A stretch of DNA of 45,275 bases from Bacteroidota bacterium (GCA_011321935.1 DROJ01000403.1:1-45275); one strand, 5' to 3'; positions 25,665 through 34,280 are shown, counted from the stretch's first letter. Notes: generated from the letters alone by a model not told the origin. Numbers and translations are program-made.

Positions 25665-27218
25665 TCAACCATTCAACCTGATCTCATCGTCGCTTCCGTC
25701 GAAGAATTTATATTGCCCGATCTGGAAATTGCTTTCGGGGCGGATGCGGATCCATTTGTAATATTGTTTATACCATTTCATTTGTCTGCTGGGAAAGCCT
25801 TTTTTCAAAAAAGCCTCGACAAAAGGGTGGACTTTCAAAACCAGTTTTGACTTGGCGCCAGATTGGATGATGAACTTCAAATCCCTTTCGATAGCATCTG
25901 TTACCAGTATGGTCGGGTTGACTTTGCCCGAACCTTTGCAGGCCGGGCAGACTTCGGAGGTGTTGATTATTATCTCTGGCCGTACCCGTTGGCGGGTGAT
26001 CTGCATAAGCCCGAACTTGCTCAGCGGCAAGATGGTATGCTGTGCCCGGTCTTTTTTCATGGCTGCGCGCATGGCATGGAAGAGCATTTTTTTATGCTCG
26101 TTGTTGCGCATATCTATGAAATCAATAATGATAAGGCCGCCAATGTCGCGGAGGCGCATCTGCCGGGCGATTTCTTCTGCCGATTCCATGTTCACGTTCA
26201 GCACGGCCTGTTCCTGGTTTTTACTCGACATTTTGTGGCCACTGTTCACGTCCACCACGTGCATGGCCTCGGTAGATTCGATGACAATATAGGCGCCACT
26301 GCTCATCGTTGCCGTTTTGCCGAACGAAGATTTGATCTGTCGGGAGATGCCGTAGGCATCGAAAATGGGGCGGCCCTTGCTATAATACGAAACGATGCCC
26401 ACCTTGTCGGGGGCGATGCTGCCAAGAAATTGGCGGATGTTGGAATAGAGCTGCTTGTCGTTCACAACGATCTTGCTGAACGAGTCGCTGAGGATGTCGC
26501 GGAGTATGCTGCTGGTTTTGTCGAGTTCGCTCAACAGCTTGGTGGGAGGGCGGGAGCCTTTTAATTGATGGAAAATATCTTCCCATTTGCCCAGCATCAG
26601 GGCAAGCTCTTCATGGAGGTCTTGCACTTTTTTGCCTTCGGCAGCCGTCCGCACAATGACGCCAAAATTTTTGGGCTTGATGCTTTCGATCAAGGATTTC
26701 AGGCGCTTGCGCTCTTCGGCGTTGCTTATTTTTTTAGAAACAGCAACCATGTCGTTGAATGGCGTAAGCACCAAGTACCTGCCCGGAATAGTCACTTCGC
26801 AACTCAGGCGAGGGCCTTTGGTAGAGATCGGCTCTTTTAAAACCTGCACCAAGATAGCCTGCCGACGGGTCAGTACCTGGTCTATTTTACCTGTTTTGAT
26901 GATCTCCGGTTCGATCTTGAATTTTTCAAGGTTAGGAGAATTCAGGCTGCCGTTGACGGTACTGTTGGTGAACTTGATGAGGGAGCGGAGCTTGGGCCCC
27001 AGGTCGGTATAATGGAGGAAGGCTTCTTTTTTGTGGCCGATGTCCACAAAAGCAGCGTTGAGGCCGGGCATCAATTTGACTACCCTGCCGAGGAAAATGT
27101 CCCCCACCAAGAAATTATTGTTTGTCTTCTGGTTGTGCAATTCCACCAGTTTGCCCTTTTCCAATAGGGCAATTTCTACCTCTGTTGGGGCAGAATTGAT
27201 AATTAATTCTTTATCCAC
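25665..27218 (-). CDS. rng: Ribonuclease E/G family endoribonuclease
   Basis: 517 aa, close to RNase G length (about 490) and lacking the long C-terminal tail of RNase E. An S1-type RNA-binding domain lies at about residues 35-130 ('GDIFLGRVVKLMPGLNAAFVDIG', key part GRVVKLMPGLNAAFVDIG). The catalytic core has 'HVVDVNSG' and 'IIDFIDM', whose Asp residues bind Mg. The zinc-link motif CPxC is present (Cys424-Cys427 in 'VCPACKGSGK'). Role: cuts single-stranded AU-rich RNA, matures rRNA and starts mRNA decay, in the cytoplasm. The gene follows, on the same strand, the HU, TPR and COX24-like genes, an order I recall from other Bacteroidetes. A long leader upstream (about 450 bp) could allow 5'UTR feedback as known for RNase E in other bacteria, but I see no specific element. 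Confidence 0.95.
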   Translation of the reverse strand: MDKELIINSAPTEVEIALLEKGKLVELHNQKTNNNFLVGDIFLGRVVKLMPGLNAAFVDIGHKKEAFLHYTDLGPKLRSLIKFTNSTVNGSLNSPNLEKFKIEPEIIKTGKIDQVLTRRQAILVQVLKEPISTKGPRLSCEVTIPGRYLVLTPFNDMVAVSKKISNAEERKRLKSLIESIKPKNFGVIVRTAAEGKKVQDLHEELALMLGKWEDIFHQLKGSRPPTKLLSELDKTSSILRDILSDSFSKIVVNDKQLYSNIRQFLGSIAPDKVGIVSYYSKGRPIFDAYGISRQIKSSFGKTATMSSGAYIVIESTEAMHVVDVNSGHKMSSKNQEQAVLNVNMESAEEIARQMRLRDIGGLIIIDFIDMRNNEHKKMLFHAMRAAMKKDRAQHTILPLSKFGLMQITRQRVRPEIIINTSEVCPACKGSGKVNPTILVTDAIERDLKFIIQSGAKSKLVLKVHPFVEAFLKKGFPSRQMKWYKQYYKWIRIRPESNFQIGQYKFFDGSDDEIRLNG

Positions 27219-27676
27219 GATGTTGTGTATTTATAGACACAAGATGGCAGCTTGCAAGGAAGGGAGTTCGTAATAAATAGCCTGCCCATTGCAAAATGCC
27301 AGCACCGGAAAGGTCAAATCAGGAAGGTCATTATTGAAAAGAGGAAAGTACAGAGCAGAGTATATATATCGAGTTGAGAATTGTTGACCGGTGTCTATAT
27401 GCTTGAACAAGCGGCTTTTTATAGTTTATCCTTTCGGAGTTGTTTCAACCGGATCAATAAAACGCTAAGTCTGTCGGGGCAAGTAGGTAGTTTTTTATGA
27501 TTCAAGCATTTTTATTTTTGAATCAAAAAGGGGCTTGTTCCAGGTTTTTAGTGAAATCCAAAAGGCATGCTTTACCGAGGATTTATCTTTAGTGAATGTT
27601 GTAACTCTGTAAAATCTTGACTGCAATAAATGACTGTTCTTTTGATTTTTTCAATCCAGAAATTAAATCATAAGAA
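27219..27676 (-). other. 458-bp leader region of rng
   Basis: No ORF with protein-like pattern and no obvious hairpin family. The stretch is AT-rich, with a run tatatatat near 27361-27369 and long T-runs. It probably contains the promoter and 5'UTR of rng; I cannot identify the elements. Confidence 0.5.
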
Positions 27677-27714
27677 GCTATTGGCAACCAATGTAAACGG
27701 TGGCTGCCAATAGC
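27677..27714 (-). terminator. Hairpin after the COX24-like mini-gene
   Basis: gctattggcaacca and tggctgccaatagc form a 14-bp stem with one mismatch and a 10-nt loop. It starts 15 bp past the stop of the 31-aa gene on the minus strand and is followed by an AT-rich stretch, as expected for a terminator. Confidence 0.65.
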
Positions 27715-27728
27715 ATATTCCAAAAAAC

Positions 27729-27824
27729 CTAGCGGTTTTTCTTCTTATGACGATTTTTCCTGAGTCTCTTTTTGCGTTTGTGAGTAGCGATCTTATGACG
27801 CTTACGCTTTTTTCCACAAGGCAT
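27729..27824 (-). CDS. AURKAIP1/COX24-domain small ribosomal protein (mS38/bS22-like), 31 aa
   Basis: A 31-codon frame, too short for ordinary gene finding, starts MPCGKKRKRHKIATHKRKKR and continues with LRKNRHKKKNR: nearly all Lys, Arg and His. The pattern 'KKRKRHKxxxHKRKKRLRKNRHKKK' is that of the COX24/AURKAIP1 domain, known as mitochondrial ribosomal protein mS38 and its tiny bacterial relatives (bS22 in mycobacteria), which sit in rRNA near the decoding centre. Location: small ribosomal subunit, probably. The ATG is preceded by 'aaaaggagtgaagat', a purine-rich stretch with GGAG at a proper distance, a rare good ribosome-binding site in this window. A hairpin terminator follows. The gene lies between rng and a TPR lipoprotein. 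Confidence 0.85.
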   Translation of the reverse strand: MPCGKKRKRHKIATHKRKKRLRKNRHKKKNR

Positions 27825-28001
27825 ATCTTCACTCCTTTTTTGACAGATCCCAGCAAGCAGTTCCCAAAAACCTAACTTGCTGTAAAAATGACTGCCGGGT
27901 TAAGAAATATGGTTCAAAATAAAAGCAACAGAAAATTCGACATTGCTGTTGAACTTTCCTTTATAACCTTATTGACGGATGGCCTGCTAAAAAAACGCCA
28001 G

Positions 28002-28793
28002 TCAATCAATAGTCAGTTTTTTGCATTTGTCCAAGTACTTCGCTGCATTTGCTTGGTCGCCTATTTGTTGGTAGGCTTCGCCCAAAAGGCAGTTAGAGGT
28101 TGGGTTTTCCGGTTCAAGGCTCACGGCTTTTCCGAGCCGTTTTATCGCCTTTTCAAATTGGCCGGTCTGTATGCCCAACCTTCCGAGCTGGTTCAGGACA
28201 GGGACATAGTCCGGGTTCTGTTTGTTCAAGTCAACCAGCATCAATATCCCTTTCATGGGGTTGCCTGCCGGAGGGTTTTCGGTATGGACAATAGCGAGGT
28301 TCATCTTGTGCTGCAGGTTGGAAGGGTTCAGTGAAGTTGCATTTTCCAATGCCTTGATGGCATGCCCGGTGCAATAATCCTTCACCTTTTTTTCCTTTTC
28401 CCGCTGCACACAGATCGAAAAAGTAGTGCCTGCGATAGACCATGCTTCTTCGGTAGCGTCTATTTCCGCAACCTGCTCGGCATAGTAGCCTGCGATGGCA
28501 GGTTTTTCAAATTTGTACCAAGTGCTGGAGAGTTCCTTAAAAGCATTGGCCTTGCCAGTTTCGTCTTCGGCACTGTTGAGTGCTGTTTCAAGTGCCAATA
28601 TGGTTGCCCCGTCTTGTGGTGACAGGCCAGGCTTGGCCTCCATCAACAGAGAGCCTATATCGGTACTGACTGCCGCTAAAGTCCTTTGCTTTTCAATGAT
28701 CTTGTGTTTATCAGGCTTGGTGTCGCATCCGAAATAAAGTGCGGTGAACAGTGCTGCTGCTGTCAAAATAACCGCCCACTGTGTTTTGTTCAT
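28002..28793 (-). CDS. TPR-repeat lipoprotein
   Basis: 263 aa. N-terminal signal MNKTQWAVILTAAALFTALYFGC has a lipobox-like end at Cys23, so the protein should be a membrane-anchored periplasmic lipoprotein. The rest is helical with tetratricopeptide repeats, clearest near the C-terminus ('VPVLNQLGRLGIQTGQFEKAIKRLGKAVSLEPENPTS', key parts LGRLGIQTGQFEKAIKRL and AVSLEPENP; then 'LGEAYQQIGDQANAAKYLDKC'). TPRs bind partner proteins; partner unknown. It is 55 bp downstream of the HU-family gene on the same strand. This order (HU, TPR protein, RNase G) is one I recall in Bacteroidetes, but the functional reason is not known. Confidence 0.85.
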   Translation of the reverse strand: MNKTQWAVILTAAALFTALYFGCDTKPDKHKIIEKQRTLAAVSTDIGSLLMEAKPGLSPQDGATILALETALNSAEDETGKANAFKELSSTWYKFEKPAIAGYYAEQVAEIDATEEAWSIAGTTFSICVQREKEKKVKDYCTGHAIKALENATSLNPSNLQHKMNLAIVHTENPPAGNPMKGILMLVDLNKQNPDYVPVLNQLGRLGIQTGQFEKAIKRLGKAVSLEPENPTSNCLLGEAYQQIGDQANAAKYLDKCKKLTID

Positions 28794-28848
28794 GCACTTT
28801 GGTTTTTGAAAAAATGACTACTACACATGTTTCAAGCAAGTAATAACA

Positions 28849-29160
28849 CTAGCCATTGCCTTTGTCGTCGGGCAAGCTGTTCACATTTTTTTTGACCTGC
28901 TCCATGAATACTTTAGCAGGTTTAAAGGCTGGAATGTAATGCTCGGGTATTTCAATGGAAATATTCCGCTGGATATGGCGGCCTACTTTCTTTTTCCGCT
29001 TTTTCACAATGAAGCTCCCAAAGCCCCTGATATAGACATTCTCGCCTGTGGCAAGTGAACCCTTGACCGACGTGAAGAACTCTTCGAGGGTAACCAGCAC
29101 GTCCACTTTGGGGACGCCGGTTTTATCTGAAATGGCTGTTACTAGGTCAGCTTTTCTCAT
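28849..29160 (-). CDS. HU/IHF-family DNA-binding protein
   Basis: 103 aa, a little longer than the usual ~90 because of a C-terminal tail after the fold. It begins 'MRKADLVTAISDKTGVPK', the helical dimer region, and has 'ENVYIRGFGSFIVKKRKKKVG' (key part RGFGSFIVKKRKKK), the beta-arm entry of the family, followed by 'IPEHYIPAFKPAKVF', where the usual arm-tip proline is seen. Role: dimeric nucleoid protein that bends DNA. It is transcribed divergently from yicC across a 356-bp gap. First gene of a minus-strand group with the TPR lipoprotein. Confidence 0.95.
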   Translation of the reverse strand: MRKADLVTAISDKTGVPKVDVLVTLEEFFTSVKGSLATGENVYIRGFGSFIVKKRKKKVGRHIQRNISIEIPEHYIPAFKPAKVFMEQVKKNVNSLPDDKGNG

Positions 29161-29450
29161 CTTATATAACTGGTTTAGAATGAGTTATGAAATCAAGACC
29201 CATATATTTAAAATGGAGCGCAAATTTCGGAAAAAAAACCTTCTGCGGAAATAAATCACCATTTAATTTCAAAATATTTCTCATTAAGTATCAATGGGTT
29301 ATGAAAGGCCGGGGTATCCTTCATCACTTTTGGGCATTGGCTGTTGGCCGGGCCGGGCATCTCTGCAAAATTGCCAGGGCGCTTGCTTTTCGTTGCCGAA
29401 GGCCAATGGGCAATAATTCGGGATAAAGTATATTTTAATAATGTGTTGCC

Positions 29451-29458
29451 TATATTTG
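29451..29458 (+). promoter_or_regulatory. Bacteroidetes -7 promoter element before yicC
   Basis: TATATTTG fits TAnnTTTG exactly, about 60 bp before the yicC ATG, and is preceded by 'gtgttgcc', like the site before the 31-aa lipoprotein. The 356-bp divergent gap 29161-29516 otherwise holds AT-rich sequence and the motif cattggctgttggc near 29335; a promoter for the HU gene must also lie here. Confidence 0.5.
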
Positions 29459-29516
29459 CCGACCTTATCGGGCAAGGCTGCCGGAGGGCAAATCATTTCT
29501 CGGAAAATTTCCATTT

Positions 29517-30392
29517 ATGCTATTATCAATGACAGGTTACGGGCGTGCAACAAAGGCGTTCGGTTCAAAAACAATCACTGTTGAACTCCGCTCGCTGAAC
29601 AGCAAGTTCACAGATATACGAATGAAAGTGCCGTCCAATTTCAGGGAGAAAGAACACATGTTGCGGCGCTTTATCATCGGTAAGATCGAGCGGGGAAAAG
29701 CAGACCTCCTGATTGAGGTAAAGTCGCACGATGGCGAAGAGGGCTTTGGCCTGAATGTTCCTTTGTTCAAAAAGTACCACCGGGAACTGACTGCCATTGC
29801 CGATGAGCTTGGAGGCACAAAAGATGGTATCATCGCCGCTATTTTGAGGATACCCAATGTGGTGGTTTCGGAAGAAGATGATATTGACGAGGAAGAATGG
29901 AAGCAAATTGAAAGCACCATCAACGAGGCCATTTCCAATTTTATGGATTTCAGGAAAGCGGAAGGCGCAGCAATGGAAAAAGACCTGCGCCTGCGGGTGT
30001 CCAATATCAGCCAGATGCTGCAAGAAATCGATCCTTTTGAAAAAGGAAGAGTGACCCGGCTGCGCAACAGGCTGAAGCAAAACCTGGAAGAGTTCATGGG
30101 CAAAGAGAATGTTGACGAAAACCGTTTTGAGCAAGAGGTCTTGTTCTATCTGGAAAAAATTGACATTACCGAAGAGAAGGTCAGGCTGGCGCAGCATTGC
30201 AGTTTTTTCCTCGAACAGCTCGATGCCAAAAAAACGAGCAAAGGCCGCAAGCTGAGTTTCATCGGCCAGGAGATGGGCCGCGAAATCAATACCCTCGGCG
30301 CCAAAGCCTACTCTGCCGACATACAGCGCATCGTTGTGCAGATGAAGGATGACCTTGAAAAAATAAAAGAGCAGATCGCAAATTCTGTCTGA
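29517..30392 (+). CDS. yicC: YicC-family endoribonuclease
   Basis: 291 aa, the usual length. It starts with 'MLLSMTGYGRA', the family signature (xxxSMTGxGRA), followed by 'ELRSLNSKFTDI' and, near the C-terminus, 'GRKLSFIGQEMGREINTLGAKA' (key parts GRKLSFIGQEMGREINT and GAKA), the conserved YicC/DUF1732 end. Known: YicC proteins are metal-dependent endoribonucleases linked to sRNA turnover and stationary-phase survival. Cytoplasmic. The ATG at 29517 matches the family start. Four bases separate it from gmk, so the two genes are co-transcribed, an association common across bacteria. Confidence 0.95.
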   Translation: MLLSMTGYGRATKAFGSKTITVELRSLNSKFTDIRMKVPSNFREKEHMLRRFIIGKIERGKADLLIEVKSHDGEEGFGLNVPLFKKYHRELTAIADELGGTKDGIIAAILRIPNVVVSEEDDIDEEEWKQIESTINEAISNFMDFRKAEGAAMEKDLRLRVSNISQMLQEIDPFEKGRVTRLRNRLKQNLEEFMGKENVDENRFEQEVLFYLEKIDITEEKVRLAQHCSFFLEQLDAKKTSKGRKLSFIGQEMGREINTLGAKAYSADIQRIVVQMKDDLEKIKEQIANSV

Positions 30393-30396
30393 TCCG

Positions 30397-30984
30397 ATGA
30401 GCAAGATGATAATTGTCACAGCGCCGTCCGGTGCAGGGAAAACGACCATCGTGCGCCACCTTTTGGAGACCTACGATAACTTGGAATTTTCCGTATCGGT
30501 TACTACCCGCCCACAGCGGGCCAACGAAAAAGAGGGGGAAGACTATTATTTCAAAACGGTCGAGGAGTTTAAAAAACTGATCGAAGAAGGGGCTTTTTTG
30601 GAGTGGCAGGAGGTTTATGAAAACCAATTTTACGGAACGCTGAAAAGCGAAGCCGAGCGTTTGTGGGCAGATGGCAAGCATGTTATTTTTGATATTGATG
30701 TGCAGGGGGCCGTCAATTTGAAAAAGGTTTACCCAGAAAGGACGCTCACTATTTTTGTAAAACCACCGAGGCTCGAAACACTTTTGGAGCGCCTGCGTGC
30801 CCGCCGGTCAGAAAGTGAAGAAAGCCTCCAAAAACGCATCAACAAGGCAACCGTTGAATTGACTTTTGAAAAAAAATTCGACATCGTGCTGGTCAACGAC
30901 GACCTGGAAACGGCACTGATGGAGGCCGAATGGATTGTTGAAAGGTATGTTTTTGACAAAAAGGAAATGAAAATTTTGAATTAA
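30397..30984 (+). CDS. gmk: Guanylate kinase
   Basis: 195 aa. The P-loop is 'TAPSGAGKTTIV' at about residues 8-19. The GMP-binding part follows with 'SVSVTTRPQRANEKEGEDYYF' (key residues S, TTRPxR, GxDY-like GEDYYF) and 'FLEWQEVYENQFYGT'. Reaction: ATP + GMP to ADP + GDP, essential for GTP and dGTP supply, in the cytoplasm. The start directly follows yicC, and the stop is followed by a long palindrome that ends the operon. Full length, no odd features. Confidence 0.97.
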   Translation: MSKMIIVTAPSGAGKTTIVRHLLETYDNLEFSVSVTTRPQRANEKEGEDYYFKTVEEFKKLIEEGAFLEWQEVYENQFYGTLKSEAERLWADGKHVIFDIDVQGAVNLKKVYPERTLTIFVKPPRLETLLERLRARRSESEESLQKRINKATVELTFEKKFDIVLVNDDLETALMEAEWIVERYVFDKKEMKILN

Positions 30985-30994
30985 CTTTTTAGTA

Positions 30995-31150
30995 ACTACT
31001 CAGGATACGTGTGTGTCGGTAGCACAGTGTTCACGCTGTCCCGGTAAACGACGTTTACGTCGTTTTCTCTAGCCTATGCCCAGACGTAAACGTCTGTGAC
31101 CGGGACAGCGTGAACGCTGTGCTACCAATACCCAAAAGACCTGAGTAGTT
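30995..31150. repeat. 156-bp imperfect palindrome between gmk and apaG
   Basis: Ends match as aactactcag (30995-31004) and ctgagtagtt (31141-31150). Inside are ggtagcacagtgttcacgct with its inverse agcgtgaacgctgtgctacc, then gtcccgg/ccgggac, then acgtttacgt with acgtaaacgt. The apex is about 20 nt. It starts 10 bp after the gmk stop, so it may end that operon, but at this length it is more like a mobile or structural element. Confidence 0.85.
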
Positions 31151-31172
31151 CACTTTTTATTTGTACCATCGC

Positions 31173-31559
31173 ATGGAAACGCTAATAACTCAAGGCATCA
31201 GAATATCGGTAGAACCGCGCTACCTTCCAAAAGAGTCGAAACCCTCGCAGCACAGCTATGTCTATGCTTACCACATAACCATTGACAATTTGGGGCCGGA
31301 TACAGTGCAACTGCTCCGGCGGCATTGGTACATCCAAGAGTCAAATGGGATACTGCGGGAAGTCGAAGGCCCGGGCGTGGTCGGAAGGCAGCCTGTCCTG
31401 GAACCCCGGCAGCGCCACCAATATACTTCTTGGTGCCCACTGATGACCGACATGGGCAAAATGTACGGTACTTTTAAAATGCAAAATTTGAGGACAAAAG
31501 CATTTTTTGAAGTCGTGGTGCCCGAGTTTAAAATGGTTGCCCCTTTTAAGTTGAACTGA
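31173..31559 (+). CDS. apaG: ApaG domain protein
   Basis: I use ATG 31173 (128 aa), which gives METLITQGIRISVEPRY, the normal ApaG N-terminus; the longer frame adds four residues that come from the spacer. The fold is an Ig-like beta sandwich with 'YAYHITIDNLGPDTVQLLRRHW' (key parts YHITIDN and VQLLRRHW), 'GPGVVGRQPVLEPRQRHQYTS' (key part GVVGRQPVLEP) and 'GTFKMQ'. Known: ApaG is linked genetically to Co/Mg resistance and diadenosine tetraphosphate metabolism; biochemical role unsettled. Cytoplasmic. Single gene, convergent to the OmpA-DUF1573 gene with a strong shared terminator. Confidence 0.95.
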   Translation: METLITQGIRISVEPRYLPKESKPSQHSYVYAYHITIDNLGPDTVQLLRRHWYIQESNGILREVEGPGVVGRQPVLEPRQRHQYTSWCPLMTDMGKMYGTFKMQNLRTKAFFEVVVPEFKMVAPFKLN

Positions 31560-31597
31560 ACGCAGCCTGCCAACCTGCCGGCAAGCAAGGCAGGCTC

Positions 31598-31639
31598 AAA
31601 AAAAGAGGCGTACACTGACCAGTGTACGCCTCTTTTTTT
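31598..31639. terminator. Perfect bidirectional terminator
   Basis: Two perfect 19-nt arms (aaaaaaagaggcgtacact and its inverse) with a 4-nt loop gacc, bordered by A and T runs. It serves both the plus-strand apaG and the minus-strand OmpA gene ending at 31663. A smaller gcctgcc/ggcaggc stem lies just before it at 31565-31595. Confidence 0.9.
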
Positions 31640-31662
31640 AAAAAAAAACTTGCCGCCCAAAA

Positions 31663-34260
31663 TCATTCCACCACTTTAAAAACAAACCTCACCCGCTCAA
31701 AAATAGGGGCATCTATTTCCGGGTCAATATTTTTCAAATAAACGTCCACGTCGCTGGAGTCTTGGTCATCCGTTGCTTTGCCGCTGTCAAACTTGACTTT
31801 GATCCAGCCCCTCCCCCCCGGCTTCACTACGCTGGGCGCATACTCCCTTTCGGTGCATTCGCAAACCTGCACGAGGTCTATCTCCAAATCCACATCGCCC
31901 ACATTAGTATAATGGAAGGTGTGTTCCCTGACCTCCCCTTTTTTTATCTCGCCCATATCAAATACCCGCTCGTCGAACTGCATGATGGGCAGCCCCGTCA
32001 AGTCCTTTTTGCCGTACAAAGAGGAGAGTTTGTCAATTTTGACCGGGTCGCCCTGCATTTTGATGTTGGGTACTTGCTGGATGCTATCGCCTCCGCCCCG
32101 TCGGCCTTTGGACTTTTTCTTGTTTTGTTTTTTCGGCGTTGGCTTTTGTTCGCTGCCGTCCACTTTGCGGTTGCCGATCTGGATCAGTTTTTCCTCCTCA
32201 ATGACGATGCTCCTCGGGCCGGAAATGATTTTGAATTCAGTGCGGCGGTTCACTTGATGGGCATCCTCAAACTGCTTTTCGTCTGCTTTCAGGGGGTTGA
32301 TATATTCTTCGGTCAGCACCTGCCCCACGGGAAGGAAGGGGAACTTGGCATGTATCTTTTCATTCACTGTTTGCGGTTGCGACTCCCCATAGCCTTTGGC
32401 CTGGATGCGTGCCCGTGGGATGCCCTTTCTCATCAGCCAACGGCGGGCCGATTCGGCACGGCGCTGCGAGAGGTTTCTATTGAAATCATCGCCCCCGCGG
32501 GCATCGGTGTGAGAAGACAGCTCGATCACCATTTCTGGGTACTTGGTCATCAGGCCATAAATAAACTCTAGGTCTGATTCCGCTTCTGGTTTGATTTTGT
32601 CATCGTTGAAATCGTAAAGGATGTTTTCCAGAACGAAGGGTTCTTCCCTTCTCAGCACCTCCACGATTTTGCCCGGTTTCAGGTCCAGCTTTTCGTTGTA
32701 GGTTTTAGAATCAAAAAGGCTGACCGTATTAAAGGTAGCGGTATCGGCTTCGTAATTGTCGGCACTGCCGACGATCATATATGCCTTGTCGAGTTCGAGC
32801 GGAAATTCAAAATTGTTGCCGCTGCCGTTGGTTTTCGAACCGACCAATTTGCTGTCCTTATCGCTGATTTCAAAAATTTCAAGGGTAACATTGTTCAATG
32901 GTTCTTGGGTGTCCGAGTCATAGGTCAGGGCGACCAGGTCGGCAACGATTTTTTTGAGGCTCACATTATAGATGTCGTTGCAGCAGGTGCGGCCATGCAA
33001 CGAACGGGCGCCTTCGGCAATGCGGTTGGAGGCAAGTGCGCCGTGGTAGCCCTCTTTGTCGAGCATAAAATAAAGGTCGTCAACGCTGGAGTTGAATGGC
33101 CTGCCCATGTTCTGCGGCTTGCTCCAGCGAGTCCCGTTCCAGTCGCTGCGGAACACATCGAAGCCACCGATGCCCGGGTGCGCATCGGAACTGAAATACA
33201 AAACACCATCCCTATAAAATGGCGTGTCTTCGTTGCCCACCGTATTGAGCTGTGGCCCCAGGTTGACGGGGTCGCCGTATTGCCCGTTGCCTTTGTACGT
33301 GGCGTAATAAAGGTCGTAGCCGCCTTCCCCCCCGTCCATATCGGAGGCAAAAAACAGCACTTCTTTTCCGAACAGCTCGCCCACGCAAGGCGATTTGGCG
33401 ATGAAATCCCCGTTCACGTTGGCCAGTTCATTCGGTGGCGACCATGTGCCTCCTGAACGTTCGCTCATGTAAATCTTGCTCTCGGTAAGTACTGAACCAG
33501 TCGTCATCGAACGGTTGAAGAACATCCGCTTTTCGTCGGGCGACAAGCGCACATTTGTATTATAAAAACCGGGGCGGTTAATCTCTTCGCCCAGTGCCTC
33601 GCCTTCTGACCAGCCTTTATCGGAACGGGTGGACTTGAAAATTTTTGCATAAGATTCTTGGTCCCCTTCCTCTAGTTCTATCACATCGTCGGAGTTCAGG
33701 CTGGAGTAGTACATTTCCTGGTTGTCGTTGGTGAGGTAGGGCGAATATTCCGAAATCTTGGTGTTGATCTTTTTGCCGGCGTGGGTCAGTGTTACCTGTT
33801 CGTCTTCTTTGGCTACCCTCGCATATTCGCAGCCCACCTTTTCGAGTTCGGCCAGTTCCTTTTTGACCGGGTCTTTTGTTTTGGCAATAAACCGGTCGAA
33901 CTCAACGATGGCCTCGTCGTACTTCCCGTTCATTTTCAAAGAGCGGGCATATTCGAATCGCTTCTCTTCGGGCGGGGTCTTGTTGCGCTTGTTCTTTTTC
34001 AGTGCCCGGCCATACCAGCGTTCAGACTTGCGGTAATCGCGGAGCATGTAGCTCAGGTCGGCCATGATGACATAAAGGCTCCGGTCTTTCGACTCATCGT
34101 ATGCCTTTTCGTACCATTCGAGGGCGCGGTAATAATCTTGTTTTTCCATCTGGTTTTCGGCTTCCTCGATCATCATGGCGTAAGTGGCCCGGTTGAGCGG
34201 TTGGGCGAAAGAAGTGAGGCCGCCGAGCAGGAACAGTAGGATGGCTATATAACTTTTCAT
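31663..34260 (-). CDS. OmpA-family protein with TPR, PD40 and C-terminal DUF1573 domain
   Basis: I chose ATG 34260 (865 aa), which starts a signal peptide MKSYIAILLFLLGGLTSFAQ; the longer frame reads 54 residues through the hairpin leader. After it come TPR-like helices (about 20-140, 'YRALEWYEKAYDES', 'ERWYGRALKK'), a PD40 propeller (about 190-430, 'MYYSSLN', 'LFFASD', 'LYFSSD'), a beta domain, and an OmpA domain (about 545-690, 'SSHTDARGGDDFNRNLSQRR', 'NRRTEFKI'). A linker of Lys/Gln/Gly leads to a DUF1573-like Ig domain at the C-terminus (about 755-865, 'VFDMGEIKKGEVREHTFHYTN', key part FDMGEIKKGE). Role: periplasmic peptidoglycan-binding partner of the PorP/SprF protein encoded just upstream. 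The DUF1573 tail on an OmpA protein is unusual. Confidence 0.92.
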   Translation of the reverse strand: MKSYIAILLFLLGGLTSFAQPLNRATYAMMIEEAENQMEKQDYYRALEWYEKAYDESKDRSLYVIMADLSYMLRDYRKSERWYGRALKKNKRNKTPPEEKRFEYARSLKMNGKYDEAIVEFDRFIAKTKDPVKKELAELEKVGCEYARVAKEDEQVTLTHAGKKINTKISEYSPYLTNDNQEMYYSSLNSDDVIELEEGDQESYAKIFKSTRSDKGWSEGEALGEEINRPGFYNTNVRLSPDEKRMFFNRSMTTGSVLTESKIYMSERSGGTWSPPNELANVNGDFIAKSPCVGELFGKEVLFFASDMDGGEGGYDLYYATYKGNGQYGDPVNLGPQLNTVGNEDTPFYRDGVLYFSSDAHPGIGGFDVFRSDWNGTRWSKPQNMGRPFNSSVDDLYFMLDKEGYHGALASNRIAEGARSLHGRTCCNDIYNVSLKKIVADLVALTYDSDTQEPLNNVTLEIFEISDKDSKLVGSKTNGSGNNFEFPLELDKAYMIVGSADNYEADTATFNTVSLFDSKTYNEKLDLKPGKIVEVLRREEPFVLENILYDFNDDKIKPEAESDLEFIYGLMTKYPEMVIELSSHTDARGGDDFNRNLSQRRAESARRWLMRKGIPRARIQAKGYGESQPQTVNEKIHAKFPFLPVGQVLTEEYINPLKADEKQFEDAHQVNRRTEFKIISGPRSIVIEEEKLIQIGNRKVDGSEQKPTPKKQNKKKSKGRRGGGDSIQQVPNIKMQGDPVKIDKLSSLYGKKDLTGLPIMQFDERVFDMGEIKKGEVREHTFHYTNVGDVDLEIDLVQVCECTEREYAPSVVKPGGRGWIKVKFDSGKATDDQDSSDVDVYLKNIDPEIDAPIFERVRFVFKVVE

Positions 34261-34280
34261 GATTTTTTTTATGGTGATGG

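Noticed and set aside
27668-27856. 62-codon minus-strand frame overlapping the COX24-like gene
   Set aside because: Out of phase with the 31-aa gene, which has the better start site and a family match.
29565-30449. 294-codon minus-strand frame
   Set aside because: Antisense to yicC, which has clear family motifs.
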